DNA from: Sphagnum compactum
Lineage: Eukaryota > Bryophyta > Sphagnopsida > Sphagnales
Direction: 5' to 3'
Assembly (NCBI GenBank): GCA_965153455.1
Contig: OZ234502.1
Location: 14,229,495-14,293,494 of the forward strand
DNA length: 64,000 nucleotides
This document shows positions 37,938-50,688 of the stretch, in pieces. How positions within the stretch are numbered: the first letter of the stretch is position 1; every line of letters starts with the position of its first letter. Both the position numbers and the translations under genes were made by a program. Under the pieces are notes generated by a model. It was given only the letters and a program-made list of their open reading frames with translations. It was not told where the DNA came from and did not search any database.

Positions 37938-38990
37938 ATGACTGAGTATCCTCCTCGCTGCCTGATCGATGGGGCGCTCCCTAGTGCAGCTGGTTTGCAA
38001 GGTATTACATATACTTTCTTGTAACTTTCCACTGACCAAAATATCCTACGCTTGTTGCAGTGTAACTGTTGTTAGCTGTGCATGAGGAGGAGCCTTGTGC
38101 ACAAAATCTATCCTTTTGCTTTCTATAAGAGTATATCTCTATAAGACTCTATATTGCTAGTTGAGAATAGATATGCTTTAGGACAATGCATTGAGAGGGA
38201 TCAACTTTGGGACACGTTTTCCTGTAATCGATGATTTATTCTCCTTGTTATTGAGATTTTTTTGGCGTGTGTATACTAATGAGGGAAGTTCGCAATTACC
38301 TTGTGCGTTTCTTCGCCTTGAAGTTTGGACTGCTCAATAGTGAAATATGGTAGGTGCTTCGACAAGCGATCTGTCATGTGTTGTAATCTCTGTTGGTTTT
38401 CATGTGTTTCAATCTGTTCTTTATGGCATATTAATTAACAATAGATAGACAAGGCCGAGGAGTTTTTTGGTTTGGGTGTAGAGGTGCTGAATAAATGCTT
38501 GAACTATAGCTCTTTTAAACAGAATGAAGCCGAAGTGGTGGCGGTTGGAATGCCCTTACACATCTTGGCTTTCTCCAGCTTGTGGACAGCAGCAGTCGCA
38601 TCGATGTCTTATACATTATAGGCAGTTTGTTCAGACTTCCGAAGTTTAAATTCATCATGTATGATGACAGCAATTTTGATCAGCTTGTATTGGATGGGAC
38701 TTTGCAAGCTCACATGATGAACAATGACATAATTTCCATTTTCAGTATCTCTTTCTATGCATTTGCATTCTGAGTCTTTCGTTTCAACAATGGTGCTTGC
38801 AATTTTCATTTTGTAGGTTACATATATGATCATGCTGCTTTCTCGAGCTATTTTTCTTTGGTTGGGGTTAGTATGTTGATCATATCAATTGTACGCTGTC
38901 TAAGCCCAAGCAGGCAAAGGATGATGATGTTGTCGTGAACTCTGCTTGGCAGCATATACCTAAGCCAGGGCTTGTTACAGCTTGAGGCAT
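37938..38990 (+). pseudogene. Possible broken gene for a small membrane protein (unrecognised)
   Basis: Three coding-like pieces in one direction. (1) ATG at 37938 (in-frame stop upstream) gives about 21 codons to CAAG|GTATTA at 38001/38002, a possible first exon. (2) About 38452-38620 starts after an AG and encodes DKAEEFFGLGVEVLNKCL, then a hydrophobic segment around MPLHILAFSSLWTAAVAS. (3) About 38819-38985, after TTTTGTAG, encodes YIYDHAAFSSYFSLVGVSML plus more hydrophobic residues. After an apparent one-base shift it continues KPKQAKDDDVVVNSAWQHIP and stops at about 38985. Two membrane spans and a charged tail ending in a stop look gene-like, and the D duplication promoter-like end lies just upstream. 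The missing clean donor after piece 2 and the shift in piece 3 suggest a pseudogene. Family not recognised. Confidence 0.35.
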
Positions 38991-39533
38991 TTCCAAATAA
39001 TATCTTCAACGACAGATTCCATCACACAGCATTGAGTATTCATGAAAAGTTTGTAATTTAGTTTCCAGAGATCAGAGTTCACCCTAAACCAGCCAAAATG
39101 CTGATTGCCTTGCTTCGATTGGAAAGTGAGGTTCTGTGCTAGATATCCTCCAAACCTTCAACTCTTCGGCCGTCTGAAGGCACATACATGTGGATATAAA
39201 CTACTTCAACTGATTTTGAGTCCAAATCCTAAAAGGCAATAACTGAATATCACTTGTACCACCATTGGAATCTGGGTTTCACTCTGATGAACAGGTTTTT
39301 ACAAATGAGCAGTAATCACTTGGAAACTCGATAGTAAATTATCTAGAAACCTCATAGACCCTGCATATTTCCTTGAAAAAAAACAGCATCTACATGGCAA
39401 AATTAGCTGAACATAAGTACTCTTTAACACGTCTTATCTTTTCCATTTAGCTGTTGATTGGAAGCTATGGATACTGAGCTGTTTCACCAATAATGTTGTC
39501 GCTGTCCACCATAATTGGAATTTCTCTCTCCTG

Positions 39534-39614
39534 ACAAGCTCATCAAATATGGATGTCTCAGGAAATTTCATCCACATTCGTCCACTTCTGAGACATCTAT
39601 GTTTGTGAGCTTGT
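39534..39614 (+). ncRNA. miRNA-precursor-like hairpin (candidate)
   Basis: Arms 39534-39564 and 39586-39614 pair over about 27 positions: 9 Watson-Crick pairs, one single-base bulge, then 18 positions including two G-U wobbles, then a 22-base loop. Core words are GATGTCTCAG (left) and CTGAGACATC (right). Stem length, single bulge and small loop suit a plant miRNA precursor or a young inverted-repeat locus. Wobbles instead of mismatches suggest the RNA fold matters if the plus strand is transcribed. No known miRNA family is recognised. The minus strand would fold less well because the wobbles become A-C mismatches. Confidence 0.5.
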
Positions 39615-42600
39615 TTTCTCTTTTTGGACTTTCAATTACACTCTTCAGTCAGCACTCAGTTTGATACTAGTGTGACAGAAAGGGCTGGGAAATGTTCAAT
39701 AGAGTTCCAGTGACCATTGAATAGTTGCAGCAGTTTTCTGTATGTGTATGGGAAGTCCCAAGACTCAAGGTGCATAACGAGGCCACATGTTCTTCAAAGA
39801 CGTGTTTGTGTTGGTTAGTCGTGGGACTCACTGCATGATACTTGCAGAACAACAACATGAACATAAATCCAAAGAGATATTTTTAAAAATTATTTCTACA
39901 GCCATAGGGTATCTTGGAAGCTTGTGAAACGTGGTGTGGCAGGACCCATATTGTTGACACTTGTATTGTAGCATAATCAGGAAATTTACAATGAGGAGTT
40001 TACACCTATAGTGCAAGAGTTATTGAATATTGAACAATATTGTCATTGAAGATTTCAGAATTATTTTTTTTAAAAGTTGGAAAACTTTGGACATGCTTTT
40101 AGTATTATGGAAAAGCTCTCAATAAGTAGGATTTAAGGAGGTAATTTTTTGACCTAAGGTAAGAGATATTAAAATTTGAGTTAATTTTTTATTAGAATTT
40201 TAAAAAAAAATTACAATAACTAATTGTGAAAGGGGAAATTAGTTGGGTAACGAGTTAACACTTGGACCAACAGCACAGACCACACTAGCGTTTATGATGC
40301 TGAATGTAGGTATAAAGTTAGACAGTCCCCAACTCCCAACCCATCATACTTAGAAGAACCAGGAAATTTTCACATTTTCTGTAGATGTTTAATGTTTTAA
40401 CAAGGTCCAATTTTTAACAGATATTTCTAACCCCCTCCCTAAAATTCGCATGGGTCTGGAATTTTCAACAATTTTCAATGTTAAAACAAAAGGTTAAAAA
40501 TGGGTCCTAACTTCTAGGTGGGTTTGTTAAAGCTTAAAGAAGCCCAAAGTTCCATCCAACATTTTATTTTCTTGGCAAATGTTCGCCACTTGGCAACCCA
40601 AAAAAATGGGTTGCCACTCATACAAAGGATATTCTTCGAAACAAATCCCCCAAAGTTGCCATAATTTGAGGGAATTCTAATTGGAATCACCATATTTAGG
40701 CCATGGGTTTTAGCATGTCACTAAAATATAGCAAGGTTGAAAAAGGATTCAACTTTCCTTTCTGATCTGTAGCCAAATTTGGCTAAATCCTCTTGTGGAT
40801 GATTGGCATATACCTACCTCACAAAATTAACTAAACTACAAACCATGCCTATCATTTATAAGAGACCAAGTAATTCCTACAATTTTCTAGTATGTGAAAA
40901 ATTAATGTTTAGATGTCTAAATTTTATGAAACTGCTAATCTTTTATCAATGTTTTGTTTTTAAATTTGTGATGTAAATTGGGTGGCAGTTGATTAAGCCA
41001 ATTTGCCAAATTAACAAAATATGTATTTTTTGCTACCTACTTGAACCATGTAAAGAAATCTGAAGATTTATTTTATTTTTTGAACTCTAGCTTCTTTTTT
41101 CCAAAAAATCATTGAATTTGCACCCACAAAAATCCAGCCAAAAAATTTCACATAAAAAATAGGCTGCTCAAGATCAGTCTAACATTTAGAGTAATCAAAA
41201 AAAGTTCTCACAATTGTTATAATTATTCCTCTATACTTTTGAAGCATTGTTGGTTAAGGAGGAAAAGGTTTGCTAGATGTTGCATGATGGGTCTCATTGT
41301 AAGGGAAAGCCTTAGTGCTTTAAGAATATTGTTGTGTGCAAGGTTTTTCATAAAGGAAAGATGGTATTGGATTTAGGAAGCCATGTTCATGGATTGTGTT
41401 CATCAATATGCAACCTTGAGATTTTATGCATTTATGCATTTGTGCCTCTTGGCAATGGTGCAACAAAAACAAAATAACATAATTGAGCAAGGCAAGTAAT
41501 CGTGTCTCATTTGAGCCAAGTGGTGGTGTAGCATAGGAGGGATTTGAAATTATGAGGATTAATTTTTTATTAATTCTTTCTAACACATAGGCAGTCTATT
41601 AAACATATTTCAAAATAACACTTGCAATATTCATCATTCATATGATTTCTAACAAGAGATTTTACATTTTTTTGGAATAAAATCATCTACACGCCTAAAA
41701 TTGAATCTTTATCTGAAAATTACACCTCAAAGGAATTCATCACACACATTTAAAGAATTTCCTTTATGGGGATCACTCACCAAAGACTATAAAGTTTACA
41801 CAATGGTATTCACAATAATCTTCACATTTTATTTCTTCAAAAATTCTTATCCACATATGATATTCTACAAATTTTGATCCAACTAACAACATGAAATTAT
41901 TGAATGCAAATTATCCTCCAAAAGCTCCAATCTCTGCCCCTTATATACTTGAAGGAAAGAAGTGGATGAATAATGAACCACATTCATCTACATCTATTCC
42001 CCATGTATCAAACCAATTATCAAGTGCCACTTATATAATTTTTCATCCTCTTATAAATAGGTTCTACATTATTGGTAATCTAGGGTTTGATCAAGTCTAC
42101 ATACTTGACCTCGCATTATTACTAACCCAAATAGTTATTTAAATTATTCATATTTAACCTTGATGCCTTTACTCAAAAAAAATTCTTTCTAGGGCCCATG
42201 AGGTTCATTATTTTATTCCTTATTTTTATCTATGTTGTTACTCCAACACTAATACTACAATTGTAATTACTAGTAGTTATTTTGTTGTTACAGTGGTAAT
42301 TGGAATGGCTTTTTATATCTTGGCTTTCCTCCTTATGCACACACCATAGAGCTGGATGTCTGATGTACATTACAGGTCAATTGGATGGGATTACAAAACC
42401 CATGAACAATTGATGGGTTTTTTGGTCTTCAGCTTCTTTTTGGATCTCTTTACACCAGACAGTTGGATTGTGATTTCACACTCCATGTGCAGTTGATGAG
42501 TTTTTCACTGTCAATTTCTTTTCAGGTGTCTTTGCAGCCTGTGCAAGGTTTTCTTTCAATACCTTTCTCACCTTTCCTATATGTGGATTGCATTCTAAAG

Positions 42601-44740
42601 TTCATATTCATGTTACTCAATGGAGTGTTCATCTTGGGTAGTCCATAAAAATCAACACCATGGCATTTCTATTCTGTCACTAGATTGGCTATCTTGGCTT
42701 GTGAAATGTGCTGTGGCAGGTTTGATGTTGCACTGCATATTTGCCCTGCAACATATATCATGAGAATTGCAACATTGTGCAGTTGACAACTGAAGACTCT
42801 CTGATCAGCACAACATGTTTCGTTGAAGCCTGCCCCTCTCCTTCACACTGGTATGCTGCGAGTAATGGCAGCATGTGGCAGTCCAACCTCAGAGGCAAAG
42901 GATACTATTCTGTAACTAAAATCTGTTGTACTCTAAACGATTTTGGAGCTTGTAAATGATGAATTAATTTGCAGGTGTGAAAAATTTCTTCATGTTGAAA
43001 GGAGACCTGCAGCAAAGAGACCAATAATCTGAACAGAATCACATGAGACAGTTTGATTTCCTATGAGTTCATTGAATGGCCACATATATAGTTTTCACTT
43101 CAGTCAAAAGTATGTTAGTCTACATCTGCTGAGTACAGATGATACAAAATGGCACATAGATTGTAGCATATTCACGCATAAAATCAAGAGGGGATAAAGT
43201 GAGCATGAAAGAAAATGTGAAAACCTGACACTTGTGGATTGTTGGCTAGGCAACTCCTGATTGAAGAGCACTACCTTGTTCCTGCAAAAGCAGCCCCTCC
43301 TTAGTAGGCCTATTTTCTAGAGATTTTCTTAACCTCATCCATATCACTCCAATTCATGATGGGTTTCTGGAGTTCCTTCACTGGAGTGTAGAGTGCCAGT
43401 GTCTCTGCACACCTTGACACAACAATTCTGAAAGTTAGGTTAAGCAAGGGAGATTGTCTTGCCACAAATTTCTCAGCACAGTGTCATTTCTTGTCTGCCC
43501 TAGCTTCTCATGCCAAAAGCAGAGCTGAGCCCAGATTTAAGTTGCAGCCCCAACAGGATGCTAGTAATTATTCTTGGTTCAAAGCTTGGTTAATCTGTAG
43601 TTTATATCTTTTCTAATTAGTTGGAAAGGTCTCTCCAAATCCCATTGACTGTTAGGAAGAAGATCACATCCCGGAAACTCTCCTTTCATCCAAACATTAC
43701 AGAGTGTCCAATAACCTCACCAGCACATGAATAGTGTTGGAAAACAATAAATGCTTTTTCTCTTGGTGGGAGCTCAAAGCTCTTCCCTCTTCCAATTCAT
43801 TTTTTTGTCATAGTCAATTATCTATCTTACATAAGCAAGTCAATGGTCAGGCCAAAATTGCACATAGCGAAGTTATCATTACCCCCTCCATTCTCTTGCT
43901 AGTTGCCTGGAGACATGTCTTTTCTGGTGAGAATTGCTTCTTGGCTTCAAAATATATGCATTCATTTGTGTGTGTTCACTTTGAGTCCTTGTATGATTTA
44001 GGACAAATGTGTACAGAAGGTCCCAAGTTAACTCCCCCTGGTTACACAGTTTACACAGTTCACCTATGCATCCCACTGCATCTCACAAGCATCTTATACA
44101 ATGGGTTTCTCCTATTGCAAGCCTATCAATATTGGAGCAAGCTTATGAATAATGTCTGATTGAATCAGATTCAGATCTGAACCATGTGATTGCAATCCTT
44201 TTCCTCCAACCTTTCACAAAATTGTCTTTGAACAATGTGGTCAACAAGGTTACATTTGTGAGTACAGGAGTTAGATTTGTGCAGCTTGTGTCAGGAATCT
44301 TGAGGAAAATTTGGGTGTTCTCCAGTAAATTCAAGCTCAAAAATTCCACATAAATTGGATGATGCTCATAAAACTTTCTTCTACATTTTGGGTTGGGCCC
44401 CAAACCACTAAGCCTTCAAAGTGTTGCCGAAAAATAAGTCTTATCATTTGAAGTTTTTTACTTCACAAATTTTTTAAAACATTAGAATACCTAAATCTCA
44501 CTAAGCTACCCATAAATAAAGAATAAAAATTTACAGTAGAATGGTTATTTATGACCAAAAATATTAAGAAAAAAAATTTAGAAATCTACTTGTGGGAAGA
44601 TATATAAGGAAGAAGAATTGATGATAGATGGGTCTCAACTTAATTTCAAAAATTCAACTATTTGACAAAAGAGTTGTAAGTAAAGTACCTTATGTTTGTG
44701 ACATGAAAAAATGACACAAACTTAAGGTACTCTCTTGACT
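39615..44740. other. Unassigned sequence, no gene recognised
   Basis: Several short open frames (for example 42741-42959, and 43734-44159 of 141 codons) show no domain I can name. A short dispersed repeat links 39909-39950 and 42690-42730 (core CTTGTGAAA.GTG.TGTGGCAGG). 41160-42180 and 40000-41100 are AT-rich. The 43734-44159 frame is the longest here, but its composition is ordinary and no start context or splice evidence supports it. Confidence 0.4.
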
Positions 44741-44898
44741 CAAATGTAAGGTACTCTCTCTTGATAGAAACATCATAAGCTCCTTTCTTTCTTGACACAA
44801 ACATAAGGTACTCACTCTCTTTGACACAAATGTAAGGTACTCTCTCTTGATAGAAACATCATAAGCTCCTTTCTTTCTTGACACAAACATAAGGTACT
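44741..44898. repeat. 86-bp direct tandem repeat
   Basis: The block starting CAAATGTAAGGTACTCTC at 44741 recurs at 44827 with period 86 and near-perfect identity over about 70 bases. Partial copies of GACACAAACTTAAGGTAC precede it. Non-coding. Confidence 0.85.
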
Positions 44899-46095
44899 TT
44901 ACAAACAAAGGTGCTTAGAACATAAGGAATGAATCACAAATATTTGCTACTACACATTTGCAAGTATCTATGTAAGAACTAGTACCAAAACAAAATCAAC
45001 AAAACAAAAACAACTTAACAAACTTTCTTACATAGCACAACCAAAATTACACACAAGTGAACTAAAAAGGCAATTTTATTTTACTTTTTATTTTTATTTT
45101 TTTATTTAACTAATTAATCAATTTATTGGCCTTGCCTACTACCAAGACAAGGATATTGTGTTTAGGTTCATTATAGAGTATAGTAGCTTAAGGGATTTTG
45201 GCTACCCTAGATAATAATAATAGATCTAATTTTCATATGAGGAAAGTTCAGATGATGCACTTTGATGGCATTTAATAAGAAAGGGACTAACTATTGATTC
45301 AGAACAGTAGTCATCTGGCTCTCATGTATGATATATGGTGACTGCAGAAAACATGATATCTTGTATGTGAGACACATGTTGACCCTACATTTTACTACTC
45401 ACAAAGACATTCTATGCTTCAAATCAAAGACATTTGTTCCTTCATGTGCACATTGTTCACGAATCTGGAAATGCCACCCAAAGTTCAGTCTCTTATATAC
45501 CAGTAAGAACCTGTACAAAATACTCCCTCAGGTTGGTAGAATCAATTGAATCCAAGGTCTTCAATCTTGCCTCTAATGGTCATGATATATGTGAGGAACA
45601 CTCTAGTAGGCCCGGTGGCAGAGAAAAAAAGAACTCTGGATTAATCCAAGGTTATATAGCGTCAATTCGAAAACTATAATCATACTTTCTTTAAAATATC
45701 CAAATATTATGATTCCTCTTGCATTATCTCCTATTTTTAATTATGTATACCTATGATTTATAGATTACAAAGAAATAAATGAGTAAATTAAACAAATTAT
45801 TATTTTTAAACATCTACAATCGCAGAGAATGTAATGTAATATTTGCAGTTTTTTGATTCTCAGTTTTTTGCAAAGAAGAGGAACCAGTGGTTCTCTGATT
45901 CTGAAATATTTCAAAAGTTGGCAACTGGTGGTTCTTTAAAAAGCCACATAACCCCACAACAATGATAGTTTGTTTGTTTTGTTTGTTTGCCACAGTGAGA
46001 TCTCGCAAACCACAATGGTGCTTATTGTGCACTTGGTATCCTATCCCTTAAGAGCAAAGGAGGGATCTTAGGTTTAGCGTAAAACCAGAGAAAGT

Positions 46096-46205
46096 GTCCC
46101 CCTAGGGTGCATTCTGTACATTGGAGGACTCCTTCCCTGGAGTGCCTTTATGCACTGGAGAAAACTCCCCCTAGGGCACATTCTGCATTGTGGGGGAAGC
46201 CTTCC
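46096..46205. repeat. Local direct repeat in block X
   Basis: CCCCTAGGGTGCATTCTG (about 46099) and CCCCTAGGGCACATTCTG (about 46168) head two related units about 70 bases apart. The same pair occurs in copy B at about 55137-55245. Confidence 0.6.
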
Positions 46206-46569
46206 ATGATGTGTAGATTCTTTTAGGGCAGATTCTATTTAGAATAGCACTTTCATTTTTTCCAAAAGTGGCACATCCCTCAACATTGGCACTTCTTTGG
46301 AGAATGCTGCAATCTAAGATGCCAACTGTAATGTGACAGAATTTGCCCTCAAAATCCTTTCCATGGAATTTTACAAGGACAGTCTTAAATTATTAGGTCT
46401 TCAAAGACATTTAATAAGTGATTTTACCATACAAAAGATAGACCTCATGAGATTTGTTATGTGGTGAGATTAGGACCCCTTTCTCCACTAGAGCAAATCC
46501 TTTCGCCCAGATTTGCTCAAATCACAAAATTGAGATCGTGGTCATGATTGGGCTGAACTACTTTCTTGC

Positions 46570-46941
46570 ATGTGGTTTAGAAACTTAATCAACTTGTCTC
46601 CATCTCCTCTGCCATGTTTCTACTCAATGTTCTGTGTGGTGCTCAATTGGAGAAGCTGCTTTTTGTGCAAAAAACTTATCTGTTTTGCAATGTGGTTCAC
46701 GATTGTACATGTATGTATACTACTTCATGTGTTAAAAAAGATTAGTCTGAGAGTGACCAGGATAAAGCATGGAATTAGTTTGGACATGGCAATTGAAACT
46801 GTCCATTTCACCATGTCATTAGTTCCAGATTTCTCATTAACTAATTGCATATATAGCAACTACACAACACCAAAAGCAAACAGTTCTTTTCAATGTATGC
46901 TTATCTCAACAAAGGCAAGTGCTCTTTGTAACGTCAACTAG
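46570..46941 (+). other. Conserved open frame of unknown status in block X
   Basis: A 123-codon frame kept at the same length in copy B (55616-55987) with few replacements. The second half (LRVTRIKHGISLDMAIETVHF) belongs to a dispersed repeat also seen at 63130-63230 (plus) and about 51600-51760 (minus). Cys/Leu-rich first half, no domain recognised. Conservation may only reflect recent duplication, so I do not call it a gene. Confidence 0.3.
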
Positions 46942-47201
46942 AACCTTATAGATGGACCCACTACCCACCAACCAGCATTAGTATTATGCTATAAACAAAA
47001 ATTCAAAAATTCCACTAAATGAACCAGAATGGGGAAAAAGGTCATATAATAAAAAATTCGACTTTGTGAATGAGAATGTTAAAAGAAAAAAGACACATAA
47101 TTCAACTAAATGAATTAGAATATAAAAAAACAGTCATGTATAAATTGCACTGTAAATGAATCAGCATGTAATTGCAAGATGCACTATATAGCAATGTTTT
47201 G

Positions 47202-47220
47202 AACCCTAAACCCTAAACCC
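47202..47220. repeat. Interstitial plant telomere-like repeat (block X, copy A)
   Basis: Two and a half units of CCCTAAA, the complement of the plant telomere TTTAGGG. Too short to be a former telomere; such boxes also occur as telo-box promoter motifs. Its twin is at 56248-56267. Confidence 0.75.
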
Positions 47221-47474
47221 AGAAATATGACATAACTAGGTAGCTTAAGCTATTTCTTTTAGCACTTTCTCTTTACAAGCTACTGTTGATGGTGATGTTG
47301 ACTTACATTAGAATACCAACCTTAGATCAAGGTCTCTAGACCTCAGCATAAATGAATATAAAAGATTGCAACTCAAAGCAAGAGAAACCCCTTAAAGAGA
47401 TTTGTAGTACACACTATGTTCTGCTACTTGTAGCTTTCTTGTTCAGAGGACTGCCTGTTTGGAGATAGGACTGC

Positions 47475-48030
47475 ACCATATGCCATAGATGTCGCTGGAT
47501 GGTTGGGTATTCAACCCAGGCATCCCCGTGATGTGTCTGCATTCCTCAATTGTCTTGCTTCTTATAGGGTATGTCATGATTTGCCTGATGGGAAATTACA
47601 ACATGGTGGTGACAAACACTGTTGAAGGATGCTTGATAGAGATTCGTTAAATAACTACATACTTGATTGATGCTCCAAAGAATTTTCAGGTGCAATTTCC
47701 TCAAAAGTTCCCATGACTCCTGAGCTTGAGCTACAATGTCATGACCTGGTTTCAGTCAAGTGACTTACCTAACTCATAGTGAAGAATCACCTCACTTTCT
47801 CTTTTAGGCACACATGAAGGTTTATCCATGGCTTGGAATAAGGAGCAGTTTATTTCTATTAGTTGGAGCTTCATGAGGAAACCCACTACTCGTAATGGTA
47901 TCACTTGATCTCATGTGCTTATAATCTGTACTAATGTGTGTTAGATGGTTGTCGATGCTTTGGAGTTTCTAGGAACCCTAGTTGCAAGTTTCCGGCGGCA
48001 ATGGTGGATTCAGCTAAATCTGGTAAGTTC
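47475..48030 (+). repeat. Inverted-repeat left arm in block X copy A
   Basis: Matches the reverse complement of 48675-49300. Shared landmarks: AATTGTCTTGCTTCTTAT, GATGCTCCAAAGAA.TTTCAGGT, CATGAAGGTTT.TCCA and ACTAATGTGTG...AGATGGTTGT.GATG. Indels break the coding frame in this arm. Together the arms could produce a long imperfect hairpin RNA with a loop of about 640 bases. Confidence 0.75.
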
Positions 48031-48519
48031 AATTCAGATTGCAATTCTTTGCCATCCAAGCTGATGCAAGCCTTCTCAAAATATAGTCCCGGATTTAGAT
48101 TTTTCAATGTGATTCAAGTTGCACTACTATTATTGAGGGATACGGCTCTGATATTGAACCCATGTTTGATATTGTATCCAAGGCATGGTGACGAGGACAC
48201 GGAGCATTGAGTTCATGCCATTCCTCTTATCTCTTTTGCACTTCAAAGAGATTCCTCTGGTTTGGTTATGCCTTTGTTGGTCATATTGACATCTTCATAA
48301 TGGTAAGTGCACTTTGGAAGCATGATAAGAAAAGTTGTGCGATTTGATTTTGTTCACCTAAACCCTAACATCTCTTGCCAGTTCAATTACATGGAGAATT
48401 TAGGAGAGCTTGTACAATTTGAAGTTACAAGTCACTTTAACGAGCTTAACTTTTGTCCCATTTTCAGATCCCAAATGGTCCTGGAGCCTTGTGTGGCATG
48501 GCACAACTTCTTCTGTACT

Positions 48520-49300
48520 TCATCTACAGAAATGCACCTTCAATAGTTGCCGAACACCCGGAACTGATCGAAGCAGGCACTCCAACTGAAACCCAATTAT
48601 GAAAAGGTACAACTCAGCAAAAGACTCCATCACATTGTGCAACACCTCAACCTTGAGATGTCCATATCCAGAGTGCATCAAACTTACTAGATTCAGATGA
48701 GTTAAGATCAATCCACCACTCCTAGATACTTGCAATGGTTTGTAGCAAGTCCAAAACATCAACAACCATCTGCCACACATTAGTATAGATCTTCTTAAGG
48801 ACAATAGTTCTCCATACATGTGTTATGGGATTGAAAGCGATCATTCCATTTGTATTGGGTTTCCTTAATGAAGCTCCAACATTTAGAAATAAACTACTTA
48901 TTCCAAGGCCTGGACAAACCTTCATGTACTTCAAACAATAAAGTTAATTAATTCTTCATCACGACTCCTGTATGTGATGAATTTTGTGTGATAATTAAGT
49001 GATCAGCAGAATATCAAAACTACGTCACTTGTGATATTGTAGACCCAGCTCAGAAAAGGTTACAGCTTGTAAGGGAATTGTAGTACCTGAAATTTCTTTG
49101 GAGCATCTATCAAGTATATAGTTATAAATACCTGATCTTTATCAAGCATTCTGCCACACTGACTGTCACCACAATTTTGCAATTTCCCATTAGCAAATCA
49201 TGACACACATCATAAGAAGCAAGACAATTCAGGAAAGCACACCCATGTGGATGCCTAAGTTGAAGACCCAGTCATCCATTGGCATATATTTCTTTCTTAA
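48520..49300 (-). pseudogene. F-box/kelch-like relic, right arm of inverted repeat (block X copy A)
   Basis: Minus-strand frames across 48934-48722 read VCPGLGISSLFLNVGASLRK, then MIAFNPITHVWRTIVLKK and MVVDVLDLL. The pattern NP.T..WR followed by MVVD resembles the first kelch/associated repeat of plant F-box proteins, which act as substrate receptors in SCF ubiquitin ligases. Stops and shifts interrupt it and no F-box motif was found, so this is a decayed fragment at most. The same segment is duplicated inverted at 47475-48030 and again in copy B. Alternative: unrelated unknown gene family. Confidence 0.3.
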
Positions 49301-50688
49301 CCCTAACCATAAAAAACCTTACATTAGCCTCCAATAACTAGGTACTGTTGAATATCTTTTCGAAGTTCAGTTCACCAGTGATTCCAGATTTAGTACATAG
49401 CAGAGCAATTAGTATAGCCAAGCTAGCAACATCTATGGGCTGAAAGATTGATTGTCCGACACTCATGCATGCGTGTCTCTTTGGCTTCTTCCAGCCATGC
49501 ATACGTTACATGTCTCTTTGGTTCTTTCATATTGCAAGATCAGGAACACTAATTAGTCTCAGTATCTCTACACAACTCTATAAGCTCATCGGACAGCTTA
49601 GCCTCTCTGTTGTAAGGAAATTGTCCAACTTTCAATAAATTATTGCTAGATTGCAATTTATGAGTCATTTCATTGTTGCTTGCACTAGTTTGTGGTACAT
49701 GCATGGTAATCAAGTTCAAATAGCGTTACAGTCTCAATTATTTCCAGCATTGATCTCACAGGTATTAGGTTGGTTATAGAACGTGATGTGTCAATCCCCA
49801 GATATGCCATGTGCCACCTAGTATCCAGGGATTGGAACATCACATACCTATCTCATACCTCCAGTGTTTTTCTCACAATGCCTTGAAAAACAAAAAGTAT
49901 TTTCCATACGTGATACTACGTTGTATTTCTAACATTTTTCAAATACGTGATGCTCCGTTTTTTGGTAACATTGGAATTACACAATGCATCTCTAACTTAT
50001 AACTTATAAGATGAGAAAGTCCATAGGCGTGGAAAGGAAGAGAAAATTTTCACCCATGGGCAAGAATACTCTAGTGCATACAGCTATGCATGTGATTGAG
50101 AAGGTCAAGGCAGGTAGGTTACTCACATGGTGTGATATTGCAAATAGGCACATTGCAATGATGTTGTCTGAACACAATACATCATCATAAAAACATACCC
50201 ACAATTAGGAAAGCCCTTCTCAACCCTGTACCAAAATCACAGCAATATGGATGAGGAAATTTAACTCGTATCATCATGCATTTAGGATGAATATCACATC
50301 TACAAAAACTGGGATGAGTAGTCAATTTTTCTGAATGGGACAAACCTCATCTGTTTTGTAGCAGCAACCATAAAGAAGTAAACGACCAGATGTGTGATAA
50401 CACATCCATGCGGGGTCATACATCTCACCATGCACATATTTATAAAATAATGACCTTCCAAATCTCACTAATGCATAAGGGGGACTGCTCTATAATTTGG
50501 ACCCTACGAGTGAACTATAGTGCAAGGGGTCATGAGAAGCTGAACTGGTAGTGGAGAATATACCAATGAAGAACTTGGACGAGCTTCAAATTCATAGCCA
50601 TTGTTGCCAATCGACTTTAATGCGACTGGCCTCAAACGAAGGGATGGGAAACAAGCACAATGATGAAACACAACAACTAATTAAGTAG

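Noticed and set aside
43734-44159. 141-codon open frame as a gene
   Set aside because: No recognisable domain, signal or splice context, and ordinary composition; kept only as a note under the unassigned region.
47202-47220. Telomere or chromosome-end remnant
   Set aside because: Only two and a half CCCTAAA units, duplicated with its block; far too short for a telomeric array.
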